Part shown: positions 53,701 through 62,798 of the stretch, in pieces
Layout of the letters: every line of letters starts with the position of its first letter
Position numbering within the stretch: the stretch's first letter is position 1
From: CAWFGW01 sp963849955
GTDB taxonomy: Bacteria; Bacteroidota; Bacteroidia; Cytophagales; JAAEPT01
DNA length: 64,000 nt
Assembly: GCA_963849955.1 (NCBI GenBank)
Contig: CAWKJU010000015.1
Location: 3,503 to 67,502, forward strand
Direction: 5' to 3'
Translations under genes and position numbers: made by a program
Notes under the pieces: model-generated
The model's database searches: none
What the model was told of the DNA's origin: nothing
Seen by the model: the letters and a program-made list of their open reading frames with translations, nothing else

Positions 53701-56115
53701 CCATTAGCTTACTATATTTATGTTCAGTCAAGTAATTCTTGTGATTCAATAACTAGTGACACCATGGTAGTTACTGTGGATCCTCTTCCAGTCATTAATC
53801 CCCCAGCACCAGTGGTGGAGTGTGGTCGTTATACCCTACCTCCAATAACAGGTGTTAATCTTAGCGGTAACCAAGCCTACTTTACCGCTCCTGATGGCCA
53901 AGGAATACCCGTTTTAGCGGGTACTGAAATACTTTCAGACACCCTTTTATATGCCTTTGATATCTCAGATGCAGGTTGCTTTTCAGAGTCATTAGTGAAT
54001 ATTGCCATCACCGCTCAACCTACCATCAACATTGGGCCTGATCAATCGATATGTGCTAGCAACTCATCGATCCTTTTAAATAGTACTATTGGTGGTGGTG
54101 CCACGGGTGTTTTATGGTCAACCAACGGAACAGGAACTTTCTCAAATGCGACTACACTAACCACTACCTATACCCTATCGGCTTCCGATTTATTACTCGG
54201 TCAAATTACAATCTACGCAACATCTGAAAACTCCCCTTCATGTAACAAGGAAATGGATAGCCTTAGTGTAAGCATTAATGCTTTAGCAACTGTAAATGCA
54301 GGCCCTAATCAAACAATCAGCTGTTATGACGGTACTGGTATTACTATGAATGGTACTATTACTAATGCTACTGGCGCAATATGGTCAAACTATGAGGGTA
54401 CCTTTACGCCAAATGAAGCAGACTTAAACGCCACCTATTTCCCTTCTTCTAATGAAATCGCTAGTGGTGCTGTGCAACTGGTATTAACAAGTGATGAGAA
54501 TAATCTTTGCCCTTCAGTTACTGATACGGTTGATTTAATGATCACCACTTATGACTTAAGTGTCTCGGATGATGTCGCAACAATTTTCTCTGGCGATAGT
54601 GCTGTGGTGGCTATTTTAACCAATGACCTAATTGAAGGAGGTATTACTGATATCTCACTCATAACTCCAACAACAACTGGCACGGCATATATTACTGATG
54701 CTAATCAACTTGTCTTTGTACCCGAGTTTGGATTCTCTGGTGAGGTTACTCTTGACTATCTATTGGTTAACGAGTGTGGTATTACTGAGCAGGCAAAAGT
54801 TACGATCACCGTAACGAACAGCGCGCCCGAGGCAAATGACACTACCGTGACCCTCGAAAACCAATCAAGTTTGACGTTTGACATACGGAATTTATTTACC
54901 GATGCGGAGAATAACATCTTATTTGATTCGGCTTCTATCCTGACAAACACAACTATTGGTTCTGCTTCAATTTCAGGATTCAACGTCACGTTAGATTATT
55001 CTACTACAATCGGTACAATTGATTCTTTCTATGTGAAGGTACTTGACGCAGGAAATGAAACGGCAACTGCTTTGATTCGAATCATACTTTCTGAAAATGC
55101 TGTAGGTGCTAACGCTGGCGCGGATATAACCATCAAAACCTATAGCACGACACTAAATGCTGACCCTGTCTTCAATGCTTCTACTTACTGGTCTCCTGTC
55201 AACGGATTAGTATTTAACGACATCACTAGTCCGAAAGCTGAAGTAAGTGGCTTCAAGCCAGAAAAAAGCCCTTATTTGTTGGTTTGGAATGTAGACAATG
55301 GAAACACAATTAGTTCGGATACAGTAAAAATCACAGTCGTAAATGTTCCCCCAGTGGTGATAAACGCTAAAAACGTTACTGTCAAACAAAAGATCACAAT
55401 CATCAACCTTGACTCCTTAGTAGCTGATTCTAATAGAAACATTTCTTCGATTAAAATCATTACTCCTTTTTCCAACTTGGACAACAAGGTAGTCTCCATT
55501 GATAACGAAGCACTCACCATAACAATTGACTTAAATAAAAGTGGTATTTCAGATACCACAAACATCGTAGACTCACTAGAGTATGAAGTTTGTGATGTCT
55601 TTAACACGTGTGCTCGCTCATATATTACCGTACTCCGTGAAGGTATTGATATAAATGCATTAACACGAATTGAAGAAATAGTACCCAACACAATTTATAA
55701 TTTCTTAAGCCCCAACAATGACATCTTAAATAGCAACTTCTTTTTTGACATTGAAATCATCAAGTCAGATGGAACTGAGCTCATCGTGGACATTGTTACT
55801 GACAATGAAACGAATGGTGTTTTAAGACATAGCCCCGATTTCGAGAATACCTTCTCTAAATTAATTGAGCGAATTGAGGTGGTAATTTTCAACCGATGGG
55901 GTGATCAAATCATCTCTTTTGATGATTACTATGGTGGTGAAGCTTACAACAATGGTGAAATAGTTGGAAACGAAGTTCCTGATAAATACGTCTGGAAAGG
56001 AAAAGACAAAAACGGAAACAACCTTGTCAATGGCACTTACTATTTTTATGTTAAAATAATAAGTCGTGTTTCGGAGGAGTCTTCTACAAGCGGGTTCATC
56101 GAATTGAGAGATTAA
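50755..56115 (+). CDS. Giant surface protein: beta-helix, Ig-like repeats, type B T9SS sorting domain
   Basis: A 1786 aa precursor. Signal peptide (KKFLLLPALFLVISFSFSQ); N-terminal parallel beta-helix with GGAIRL, GGGAVSAS, GGAIYIQ and GGGIYT coils (~30-450); a long series of PKD/Ig-like segments with repeated LNAGPNQ/ICASNSS starts (~450-1620). The end has the gliding-associated type B sorting domain (TIYNFLSPNNDILNS ... VVIFNRWGDQI ... VNGTYYFYVKI). T9SS export to the surface or medium is well supported. Adhesion or motility are guesses. It may be a distant paralogue of the beta-helix protein at 47225. Confidence 0.88.
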   Translation: MKKFLLLPALFLVISFSFSQTIRIVKLDTDGDTPGELRYEINNSEPGDIIIIDEKVQNIVLEKGEIEIPHDLHITGQEKAPTTITGNGTSRIFNFTYMEVPSQEGIFDVVLNKTHPGSLVEHLVLTNGVSEDPQLGGEGGAIRLNNRSAFFRKVIFQDNKAIGGGAVSASGGELIFEYCTFNNNTAENEEDSYGGAIYYINPEGGQSFTLPTLTLFGSSLLVNQSINGPGGAIYIQDDAGTFEYYIENSTFYINKGAGGGALAISDYIGKSNGFIDQCTFSGNTDMIEGGGAIRIESQGNLSINHSTITENTSAYGGGGIYTAFGRVSLYSTIVSNNKLETNTDLTGSEDLYAENEGAITSSGYNFLGTNSFNFFGNPNPNDIQGDDPQLEPLADNGGPTLTHLPSEKSLVIDAGDPGFIPEGEQYDQRGEPFVRFFDDKIIDIGAVEWQVNCTRPNFDAGPDLEVCADSVIFRPSNTPSGWESTWSIAGNSYTYIKELADGRIQVGSNDFIQIGQISVPLSLPSYDSTVVVWVLNSGGCLFTDSLVIKRDQAPYADIFYQNRETFCADTTGKPHISTSGNSDSLRWSVISGVATILNPTSEYDKLITGIGSGDSASIEIAVYTGVCPAVRDTMTLVRQAEITPEISIANLSSSTCTDSTHTFHADVNIKNFSEFDGTINWHINGIRQTDQKDTIATFSNLSDQDTIAAIFEQHYSCASVNEVTSNSIILNLYPQAVAGTIASNSGSTCLNDTILVGLNGAKGENIEWFQSLNEGTYAPITSGLINDTTVQVVFDDPSINDIRVYAQVSNACNETTTEIYSLYLEPSPTAGTITPSSLVVCEGEELKLKTTNSIADEYIWQESIDTLVWTTIPNATDDSLSLTPTTNTYYRFISRIVETSCPRDTSNHTLITVSTQPHKATLSPDMTICSGQLINLKASGSLDQLDWFVSTDGGETFTKTVFPNMVGDSIASQVLLENTDPTPLAYYIYVQSSNSCDSITSDTMVVTVDPLPVINPPAPVVECGRYTLPPITGVNLSGNQAYFTAPDGQGIPVLAGTEILSDTLLYAFDISDAGCFSESLVNIAITAQPTINIGPDQSICASNSSILLNSTIGGGATGVLWSTNGTGTFSNATTLTTTYTLSASDLLLGQITIYATSENSPSCNKEMDSLSVSINALATVNAGPNQTISCYDGTGITMNGTITNATGAIWSNYEGTFTPNEADLNATYFPSSNEIASGAVQLVLTSDENNLCPSVTDTVDLMITTYDLSVSDDVATIFSGDSAVVAILTNDLIEGGITDISLITPTTTGTAYITDANQLVFVPEFGFSGEVTLDYLLVNECGITEQAKVTITVTNSAPEANDTTVTLENQSSLTFDIRNLFTDAENNILFDSASILTNTTIGSASISGFNVTLDYSTTIGTIDSFYVKVLDAGNETATALIRIILSENAVGANAGADITIKTYSTTLNADPVFNASTYWSPVNGLVFNDITSPKAEVSGFKPEKSPYLLVWNVDNGNTISSDTVKITVVNVPPVVINAKNVTVKQKITIINLDSLVADSNRNISSIKIITPFSNLDNKVVSIDNEALTITIDLNKSGISDTTNIVDSLEYEVCDVFNTCARSYITVLREGIDINALTRIEEIVPNTIYNFLSPNNDILNSNFFFDIEIIKSDGTELIVDIVTDNETNGVLRHSPDFENTFSKLIERIEVVIFNRWGDQIISFDDYYGGEAYNNGEIVGNEVPDKYVWKGKDKNGNNLVNGTYYFYVKIISRVSEESSTSGFIELRD

Positions 56116-56225
56116 TAAGTAACAAATCCTCCAGTTACAGAATTCTGTCCGATGGATTTGTATTGTACAATGAAACTTAATTAGTAACTTCGCGACTTCG
56201 TTTAATACCGTAATATTAAATTTCT

Positions 56226-57272
56226 ATGAAATTATCACAATTTAAATTCAATTTACCGCAAGACCTATTAGCTGAGTACCCGGCAGAAAATCGTGATGAA
56301 TCACGAATGATTGTTGTACACAAAGATAGTGGTAAGATTGAACACAAAATATTTAAAGACATTGTTGAGTACTTTGAAGAAGGAGATACCTTCATCATAA
56401 ATGATACTAAAGTTTTTCCAGCACGACTTTACGGCAACAAAGAAAAAACAGGAGCAAAAATTGAAGTTTTTCTTTTGAGAGAACTTAACCAAGAAATGCA
56501 TTTATGGGACGTTTTGGTTGATCCTGCTAGAAAAATAAGAGTTGGAAACAAACTTTACTTTGGTGATAGCGACTTAGTTGCAGAAGTAATTGACAACACC
56601 ACTTCCAGAGGTAGAACTATTCGATTTTTATTTGATGGTGTTGACTCTGAATTTTACAAAACAATTAACGAGCTTGGAGAAACTCCTTTACCTAAATATA
56701 TCAAAAGAGGTGTGGAAGAATCTGACAAAGAACGTTACCAAACAGTTTATGCTAAAAATGTGGGTGCAGTAGCTGCTCCAACAGCTGGTCTTCACTTTAC
56801 ACCCCAAGTATTAAAAAGACTTGAAATCAACGGTATTGAAATGGCTAACCTTACACTACACGTAGGTTTAGGTACATTCCGCCAAGTTGATGTAGAAGAT
56901 TTAACGAAGCACAAAATGGACTCGGAGCACATCATCATTCCTGATGAAACTGCTGATAAAGTCAATAAAGCTTTAGACAATAAAAAAAGAGTGTGCGCAA
57001 TCGGTACAACTTCTATGCGATCAATTGAATCATCGGTATCTGCCAATAATAGATTGAAGCCTGCTGAAAAGTGGACTGATCGGTTTATTTTCCCTCCTTA
57101 CGATTTCAAAATTGCTAATGCATTATTGACTAACCTTCACACACCCGAGTCTACTTTATTAATGATGACCTGTGCCTTTGGCGGGTATGATTTAGTCATG
57201 GAGGCTTACGAACAAGCCGTGAAAGAAAAATATAGATTCTTCAGTTATGGAGACTGTATGTTAATCATCTAA
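56226..57272 (+). CDS. queA: S-adenosylmethionine:tRNA ribosyltransferase-isomerase
   Basis: Builds epoxyqueuosine at the wobble base of Asp, Asn, His and Tyr tRNAs. The 348 aa protein has the full QueA fold, with FNLPQDLLAEYP, INDTKVFPARL, GAVAAPTAGLHFT, LHVGLGTFRQV and TSMRSIESS. The start is ATG at 56226. A terminator follows the stop. Confidence 0.96.
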   Translation: MKLSQFKFNLPQDLLAEYPAENRDESRMIVVHKDSGKIEHKIFKDIVEYFEEGDTFIINDTKVFPARLYGNKEKTGAKIEVFLLRELNQEMHLWDVLVDPARKIRVGNKLYFGDSDLVAEVIDNTTSRGRTIRFLFDGVDSEFYKTINELGETPLPKYIKRGVEESDKERYQTVYAKNVGAVAAPTAGLHFTPQVLKRLEINGIEMANLTLHVGLGTFRQVDVEDLTKHKMDSEHIIIPDETADKVNKALDNKKRVCAIGTTSMRSIESSVSANNRLKPAEKWTDRFIFPPYDFKIANALLTNLHTPESTLLMMTCAFGGYDLVMEAYEQAVKEKYRFFSYGDCMLII

Positions 57273-57282
57273 ATTTAAATTC

Positions 57283-57318
57283 AATCGCGACAAGTTTTCT
57301 TATCGCGATTGTTGTTTT
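57283..57318 (+). terminator. Rho-independent terminator of queA
   Basis: AATCGCGA pairs with TCGCGATT around an AAG-TTTT-CTT inner hairpin, followed by GTTGTTTT. It ends right before the ispD start at 57321, so ispD needs its own promoter or read-through. Confidence 0.75.
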
Positions 57319-57320
57319 AT

Positions 57321-57998
57321 ATGAACCGATATGCAATTATAGTCGCAGGAGGAATCGGTTCCAGAATGGGAGCCTCCAGACCCAAGCAGTTTTTGCAGCT
57401 TGGTACCAAACCTATACTAGTTCATACGATTGAAAAATTTTTAGCGATTCCTAACATTCATATTATTCTTACTTTGCCAAGAGATCATTTTGAAACTTGG
57501 AACGCCATCCAATTAAACTACCTTCCCAATGCATTAATTACCGTTGTTGAAGGGGGGAGCACACGTTTTCACTCCGTTAAAAAAGGATTAAACCAAATCA
57601 ATGATTTCAACAGTGTGGTAGCCGTACATGATGCTGTTCGTCCATTAATAAAAGTGCAGACCATCGAATTAAGTTTTGAAACCGCTGAGAAATTTAATTC
57701 TGCCGTAGTTAGTGTTCCACTGAAAGACTCAATTAGAAAACTTGTCTCAAAAGGAAATCAATCCGTACATCGAGAGGATTTTCGATTGATTCAAACCCCT
57801 CAAACCTTTAATTCTAAATTACTGGTGGATGCCTACGAACAAGATTACCTAGAGACATTCACAGACGATGCAAGTGTTTTTGAAGCACAGGGTCATCAAA
57901 TAAAATTAATAGAAGGAGAATATTCCAACATTAAAATTACCACTAAGGAAGACCTGTTCTTCGCAGAAGCATTTCTTGCAAACGAAACTCACTTATAG
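57321..57998 (+). CDS. ispD: 2-C-methyl-D-erythritol 4-phosphate cytidylyltransferase
   Basis: Third step of the non-mevalonate isoprenoid pathway. The 225 aa protein has the nucleotidyltransferase opening IIVAGGIGSRMGASRPKQFL, then AVHDAVRPLI and HREDFRLIQTPQTF. The ATG at 57321 is used rather than an upstream TTG within the terminator. ispH follows after 43 bp. Confidence 0.94.
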   Translation: MNRYAIIVAGGIGSRMGASRPKQFLQLGTKPILVHTIEKFLAIPNIHIILTLPRDHFETWNAIQLNYLPNALITVVEGGSTRFHSVKKGLNQINDFNSVVAVHDAVRPLIKVQTIELSFETAEKFNSAVVSVPLKDSIRKLVSKGNQSVHREDFRLIQTPQTFNSKLLVDAYEQDYLETFTDDASVFEAQGHQIKLIEGEYSNIKITTKEDLFFAEAFLANETHL

Positions 57999-58041
57999 TT
58001 AAACAACATTTGTTATCTTTAGCTGTTAAGAAACTCATCGT

Positions 58042-59244
58042 ATGAAAAAGTTTGACATCCCAACATTTTATAAAAGTCCTATCATTTCTTCCATCAAAGA
58101 AAAGAGACGAGAGGCTGATAAGATGAAAAAGGATTTCGAACCTACCTTACTCGACTTTGGCCCCATTCGTTTTCTAATTGCTCGACACTTTGGGTTTTGT
58201 TATGGGGTTGAAAATGCGATAGAAATTATTTATAACATTCTTCAAGAACATCAAGGGAAAAACATCTACCTGTTAAGCGAAATGATTCACAACCCACAAG
58301 TGAATCACGATTTACAGGAGCAAGGCATTCAGTTTATCATGGATACCCATGGCAACCAGCTAATTGATTGGGACAGCATCACTGCTGATGATATCGTGGT
58401 GATTCCTGCATTTGGAACAACCATAGAAATTGAGCACTTACTGATTGAAAAAGGGATCCAAATCGAAAAATATAATACCACATGCCCTTTTGTAGAACGC
58501 GTTTGGAAGAAATCAGAAAAACTGGGCACGGATAATTTTACCATCGTCATTCATGGCAAAAAAGACCATGAAGAAACTCGCGCTACTTTTTCTCACAGTA
58601 AACAAAATGGACATGCGATCGTCATTCAAAACATGGCTGAAGCACAGTTGTTAAGCGACTTTATTACTGGAGAAAAAGCGAAAAAAACGTTCTATGAAAC
58701 ATTTCAAGGTCGTTATTCTGAAGGGTTTGATCCAGAAATCCATTTACAAAATTTAGGAGTGGTAAATCAAACTACCATGTTAGCGACTGACACCCAAGAA
58801 ATTGCAGACTATCTAAAGTCTATTACGCTCAACATAGAAAAAGGAAGTTTTGCAGACACCAGGGACACCCTGTGTTATGCCACCTCCGACAATCAAAATG
58901 CTGTTTATGGTTTGTTAAAACACCCCGCAGATTTCGCAATTGTGGTGGGAGGTTATAATAGTTCAAACACTTCGCACCTGGTGGAATTGTGTGAAGAAGA
59001 ACTGACTACTTATCACATTTCAGGAGCAGATAAAATTATTTCAAGTTCTGAGATTAGTCATTTTAAATTCAGAACTAAAGAAGAATTAATTACCAGGAAC
59101 TATTTGCCCAACAAACCCCAGGTAACCATTTCACTTACTAGTGGTGCTTCTTGTCCAGATGCGACAGTCGATGAGGTTATTCAAAAAATTACTGCGTTTT
59201 ACACTGACACGGTAAAGGTAGAAACTGTTCTTTCAGCACTATAA
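58042..59244 (+). CDS. ispH: 4-hydroxy-3-methylbut-2-enyl diphosphate reductase
   Basis: Last step of the non-mevalonate pathway, giving IPP and DMAPP. The three cluster cysteines are seen: C53 in HFGFCYGVENAI, C148 in NTTCPFVERVW and one near 283 in DTLCYATSDNQNAV. At 400 aa it is about 85 residues longer than the E. coli enzyme: an N-terminal extension (~35 aa) and an insert between the second and third cysteines. This long form seems usual in Bacteroidota. It ends with TSGASCPDATVDEV. Confidence 0.94.
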   Translation: MKKFDIPTFYKSPIISSIKEKRREADKMKKDFEPTLLDFGPIRFLIARHFGFCYGVENAIEIIYNILQEHQGKNIYLLSEMIHNPQVNHDLQEQGIQFIMDTHGNQLIDWDSITADDIVVIPAFGTTIEIEHLLIEKGIQIEKYNTTCPFVERVWKKSEKLGTDNFTIVIHGKKDHEETRATFSHSKQNGHAIVIQNMAEAQLLSDFITGEKAKKTFYETFQGRYSEGFDPEIHLQNLGVVNQTTMLATDTQEIADYLKSITLNIEKGSFADTRDTLCYATSDNQNAVYGLLKHPADFAIVVGGYNSSNTSHLVELCEEELTTYHISGADKIISSSEISHFKFRTKEELITRNYLPNKPQVTISLTSGASCPDATVDEVIQKITAFYTDTVKVETVLSAL

Positions 59245-59250
59245 TGACAT

Positions 59251-59291
59251 AAAAAAACTCACGTTACAAGCGCAACGTGAGTTTATATTTT
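59251..59291. terminator. Bidirectional terminator between ispH and atpC
   Basis: AAACTCACGTT pairs perfectly with AACGTGAGTTT (11 bp, 8-nt loop). An A-run precedes and a T-rich run follows, so it works on both strands of this convergent pair. Confidence 0.85.
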
Positions 59292-59305
59292 TCTATTTAA
59301 AAGTA

Positions 59306-59560
59306 TTATTTGGCTGTGACTACTCCTTCTGCAAGCACAGTTATTTTATTCTCTAATACTTCAACCACTCCACCAGATATTTGAACAGTTTGAGTTTCAC
59401 CTTTAGCTGTCAACACGGTTACTTGACCATCTCCTAAAGAGGCAATTAAGTTAGCATGGTTTTTTAAAACCTGAAACGAACCCGTACTTCCAGGTAACTT
59501 TACCGAAGTAATTTCGCCACTAAGCACAGTTTGATCAGGTGTTATGATATCAATATTCAT
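59306..59560 (-). CDS. atpC: F1F0 ATP synthase subunit epsilon (short form)
   Basis: An 84 aa protein covering only the N-terminal beta-sandwich domain (IITPDQTVLSGEITSVKLPGSTGSFQVLKNHANLI). The C-terminal helical pair that inhibits the enzyme in E. coli is missing. Such short forms are common in Bacteroidota. It follows atpD by 8 bp; the other ATP synthase genes are not in the window. Confidence 0.94.
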   Translation of the reverse strand: MNIDIITPDQTVLSGEITSVKLPGSTGSFQVLKNHANLIASLGDGQVTVLTAKGETQTVQISGGVVEVLENKITVLAEGVVTAK

Positions 59561-59568
59561 AAGTAAAC

Positions 59569-61074
59569 TTATTTAGCTTCAGCTAACATTTTCTCTCCAG
59601 CTGCAATCACTTGGTCGATATTACCTTTCAAGTTAAATGCTGCTTCAGGGTATTTGTCATATTTTCCGTCCATCACATCATTAAATGAAGAGATAGTATC
59701 CTTAATATCTACTAACTCACCTTTAAGACCTGTAAATTGTTCTGCAACGTGGAAAGGTTGAGATAAATATCTTTCAACTCTTCTAGCTCGGTGTACCACC
59801 AATTTATCATCTTCAGAAAGTTCGTCCATACCAAGAATAGCAATAATATCTTGCAATTCTTTATAGCGCTGAAGTAATTCTTTTACACGTTGTGCGCAAC
59901 CATAATGCTCTTCTCCCAAAATCTCAGGCTTTAATATCTGAGAAGTAGAATCCAACGGATCCACTGCTGGGTAAATTCCTTTTTCAGCAATTTTACGAGA
60001 AAGTACTGTTGTTGCATCTAAGTGAGCAAACGTTGTTGCAGGAGCAGGGTCAGTTAAATCATCCGCAGGAACATAAACAGCTTGAACCGAAGTAATAGAA
60101 CCTCTTTTAGTAGAAGTAATACGCTCTTGCATTGCTCCCATCTCCGTTGCCAATGTTGGTTGGTAACCTACAGCTGATGGCATACGACCTAATAAAGCTG
60201 AAACCTCAGAACCCGCTTGTGTAAAACGGAAAATGTTATCGATAAAGAAAAGAATATCTTTTCCTTCACCTTCTCCATCACCATCACGGAAATATTCAGC
60301 AATAGTCAAACCTGACAACGCCACTCGTGCACGTGCACCGGGAGGCTCGTTCATTTGACCAAAAACCAAGGTAGCTTGTGATTTTAATAATTCTTTTTCA
60401 TCAACTTTAGAAAGATCCCATCCACCTTCTTCCATGGACTTTACGAATTCTTCTCCGTATTTGATAACACCAGATTCAATCATCTCACGAAGCAAATCGT
60501 TTCCTTCACGAGTTCTTTCACCAACACCAGCAAACACTGATAAACCTTCATAAGCTTTAGCAATGTTATTAATCAATTCCATGATCAATACTGTTTTACC
60601 AACACCAGCACCACCAAACAAACCAATTTTACCACCTTTTGAATACGGCTCTAAAAGGTCAATTACTTTAATACCAGTATAAAGTACTTCTGAAGAAGTA
60701 GACAAATCTTCAAACTTTGGAGCCTCTCTATGTATCGACATTCTTGACTTCACTTCTGGCTGACGAATTCCGTCAATAGCTTCACCAACAACATTGAATA
60801 AACGTCCGTTAATTTCTTCTCCTGTAGGCATTGAAATTGGAGCCCCAAGGTCAGTAACAACTGTTCCTCTAGTAAGTCCTTCAGTACCTTCCATTGAAAT
60901 AGCTCTAACGCGATCTTCACCAAGGTGCTGCTGACACTCTAAGATGATTTTTTGACCGTTTTCTTTAACTACTTCTAATGCATTAAGAATTTCAGGTAAA
61001 ATCATCCCTTCCGCTTCGAAACTTACGTCAACAACGGGACCGATAACCTGTGTTATTTTGCCTTGATTTGTCAT
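59569..61074 (-). CDS. atpD: F1F0 ATP synthase subunit beta
   Basis: Catalytic subunit, 501 aa. Walker A is GGAGVGKTVLIMELI near residue 155; it also has GVGERTREGNDL, Walker B ILFFIDNIFRF and SALLGRMPSAVGYQPTL. ATG at 61074. It forms a two-gene unit with atpC. No alpha, gamma or F0 genes are nearby, so the operon is split as in many Bacteroidota. Confidence 0.98.
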   Translation of the reverse strand: MTNQGKITQVIGPVVDVSFEAEGMILPEILNALEVVKENGQKIILECQQHLGEDRVRAISMEGTEGLTRGTVVTDLGAPISMPTGEEINGRLFNVVGEAIDGIRQPEVKSRMSIHREAPKFEDLSTSSEVLYTGIKVIDLLEPYSKGGKIGLFGGAGVGKTVLIMELINNIAKAYEGLSVFAGVGERTREGNDLLREMIESGVIKYGEEFVKSMEEGGWDLSKVDEKELLKSQATLVFGQMNEPPGARARVALSGLTIAEYFRDGDGEGEGKDILFFIDNIFRFTQAGSEVSALLGRMPSAVGYQPTLATEMGAMQERITSTKRGSITSVQAVYVPADDLTDPAPATTFAHLDATTVLSRKIAEKGIYPAVDPLDSTSQILKPEILGEEHYGCAQRVKELLQRYKELQDIIAILGMDELSEDDKLVVHRARRVERYLSQPFHVAEQFTGLKGELVDIKDTISSFNDVMDGKYDKYPEAAFNLKGNIDQVIAAGEKMLAEAK

Positions 61075-61222
61075 TTTTATACTAAATAATTAACCGATAT
61101 TACTGTTCTAATAATTAGGCTGCAAAATTAGGGCTATTATTCCCATTATCCAAGGAATGAAAATAAATATCACCTTTGTTTTTGCACAGAAAAAAATCTG
61201 AATATCATCACTTAATAGCTTT

Positions 61223-62725
61223 TTACTTATTTAAAACGATTCGGAAAGTTGTACCTTGATTGGGATTGGAATTTTTCACGAAAATTTTTCCTCTATGATA
61301 ATTTTCGATAATTCTTTTGACGAGCGATAACCCTAACCCCCAACCTCGTTGTTTGGTTGTAAAGCCTGGTTTAAACACAGTTTTAAATTGTGATTTAGGT
61401 ATTCCTTTGCCTGAGTCTGTAATATCAACTACAATTTTATTTTTTGACTCTATAATTTGAAAAAGGATCTGTCCTTTTCCATCCATGGCGTCTACTGCGT
61501 TTTTTGTAATGTTCTCAATCACCCACTCAAACAATGGGATGTTAACCAAGCCTATTGCTTGCGCATCTCCTGAAACCGTTATGTTTACCTGTTTGGAAAT
61601 TCTAGACTGTAAATAATTTACCGCTTCTTCTACAATTTTAACTACAGATATCGCTTCTAATTTTGGCGAAGAGCCTATCTTAGAAAACCTGTCAGTTATG
61701 GTTTCCAGTCTTTTTATATCTTGTTTCATTTCGCTAAAGGAAGTTTCTGTCCCATACTTATCTTCCAATAACTCGATCCAGGCAATTAAAGAAGAAATTG
61801 GAGTACCCAATTGATGAGCGGTTTCTTTTGACATCCCCACCCATACTTGATTTTGTTCCGCCTTTCTTGATAAAGAAAAAAGGAAGTAGGAAAGAATTAT
61901 AAAAAGGCCAACTGCGGAGAACTGGATATACGGGTAGTATTTTAATTGCGTTAAAATATGGGAGTTCTGATATAAAATATAATTCACAACGCCACCAGAA
62001 AGCTCCACTGGAATTGGTTCATTTTGCAAAAGCATTAGCTCAATATTTTCTTTTAAAAATGCTTCAGAAACCACTCCTGCAGAGTCCAAATTACCATAAG
62101 CTAGTACCTTTTGAAAACTACTATCTACATATATAACAGGAACCGAGGCTGAATTAGTGACCACTTCACTGATGAAAGAACTTATTAAGTTGTCCAAAAC
62201 AATTTTCAACTCTGAAAAAAGTTTCGAGTCTTTATAATACAGATAGTTTTTTGTCTTATTTAAAATATTGATTTCTATGGGGGAATAAGTACGCGCCATT
62301 GACTGGAGCTCCTGTTTTAAATAATCTTTATCATCTGATTTTTCAGGGTCAAGATTTCTTGAGGATATAATCTCTCCTTTTTCATCAGTTAAAATAACAG
62401 GAACCGTTTCGTTGTTTTTTACTACTTCAAAAATGAAACTAACATCTTCATTGCCTCGCAGCGTAGTGAGTTTTTTCATCCCACTTGCCCATAATTCTCC
62501 TTTTTTTCTTTCTTCATGCTCGAGTTTTTCAAATAAATCATTGGTATATTTTACTAATTCCGCTTTTTCTCGAATTGCTTGAGCCCATAAAACCGCTTTT
62601 TTTCGTTCATCTTTAGAAATATTCTGAACTAAATTGTTGGTATAATAGAATGAGAAGCCAATAATTAACATCGCCATCACTCCTAAAAGAACTTTCCAAA
62701 GCTGTTTTTTATAATAAATATTCAC
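61223..62725 (-). CDS. Sensor histidine kinase with duplicated extracytoplasmic sensor
   Basis: A 500 aa membrane kinase. Two membrane helices (~10-30 and ~268-285) flank a ~240 aa sensor made of two similar halves (~97-174 and ~184-262). The kinase core has the phosphoacceptor H304 (ETAHQLGTPISSL), N-box ITKNAVDAM, DSGKGIP and GWGLGLSLVKRI. No response regulator gene lies next to it, so it is an orphan. It diverges from hemA. The signal is unknown. Confidence 0.9.
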   Translation of the reverse strand: MNIYYKKQLWKVLLGVMAMLIIGFSFYYTNNLVQNISKDERKKAVLWAQAIREKAELVKYTNDLFEKLEHEERKKGELWASGMKKLTTLRGNEDVSFIFEVVKNNETVPVILTDEKGEIISSRNLDPEKSDDKDYLKQELQSMARTYSPIEINILNKTKNYLYYKDSKLFSELKIVLDNLISSFISEVVTNSASVPVIYVDSSFQKVLAYGNLDSAGVVSEAFLKENIELMLLQNEPIPVELSGGVVNYILYQNSHILTQLKYYPYIQFSAVGLFIILSYFLFSLSRKAEQNQVWVGMSKETAHQLGTPISSLIAWIELLEDKYGTETSFSEMKQDIKRLETITDRFSKIGSSPKLEAISVVKIVEEAVNYLQSRISKQVNITVSGDAQAIGLVNIPLFEWVIENITKNAVDAMDGKGQILFQIIESKNKIVVDITDSGKGIPKSQFKTVFKPGFTTKQRGWGLGLSLVKRIIENYHRGKIFVKNSNPNQGTTFRIVLNK

Positions 62726-62798
62726 GTGAACGTTTTTTTAAATATAAAGCTTTAAATTTTAACGATTTGAAGCTATTTTTACAAACTAATTAATTTCA

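Noticed and set aside
55272..55691. 139-codon minus-strand frame inside the giant surface protein
   Set aside because: Antisense to a continuous repetitive gene; no support.
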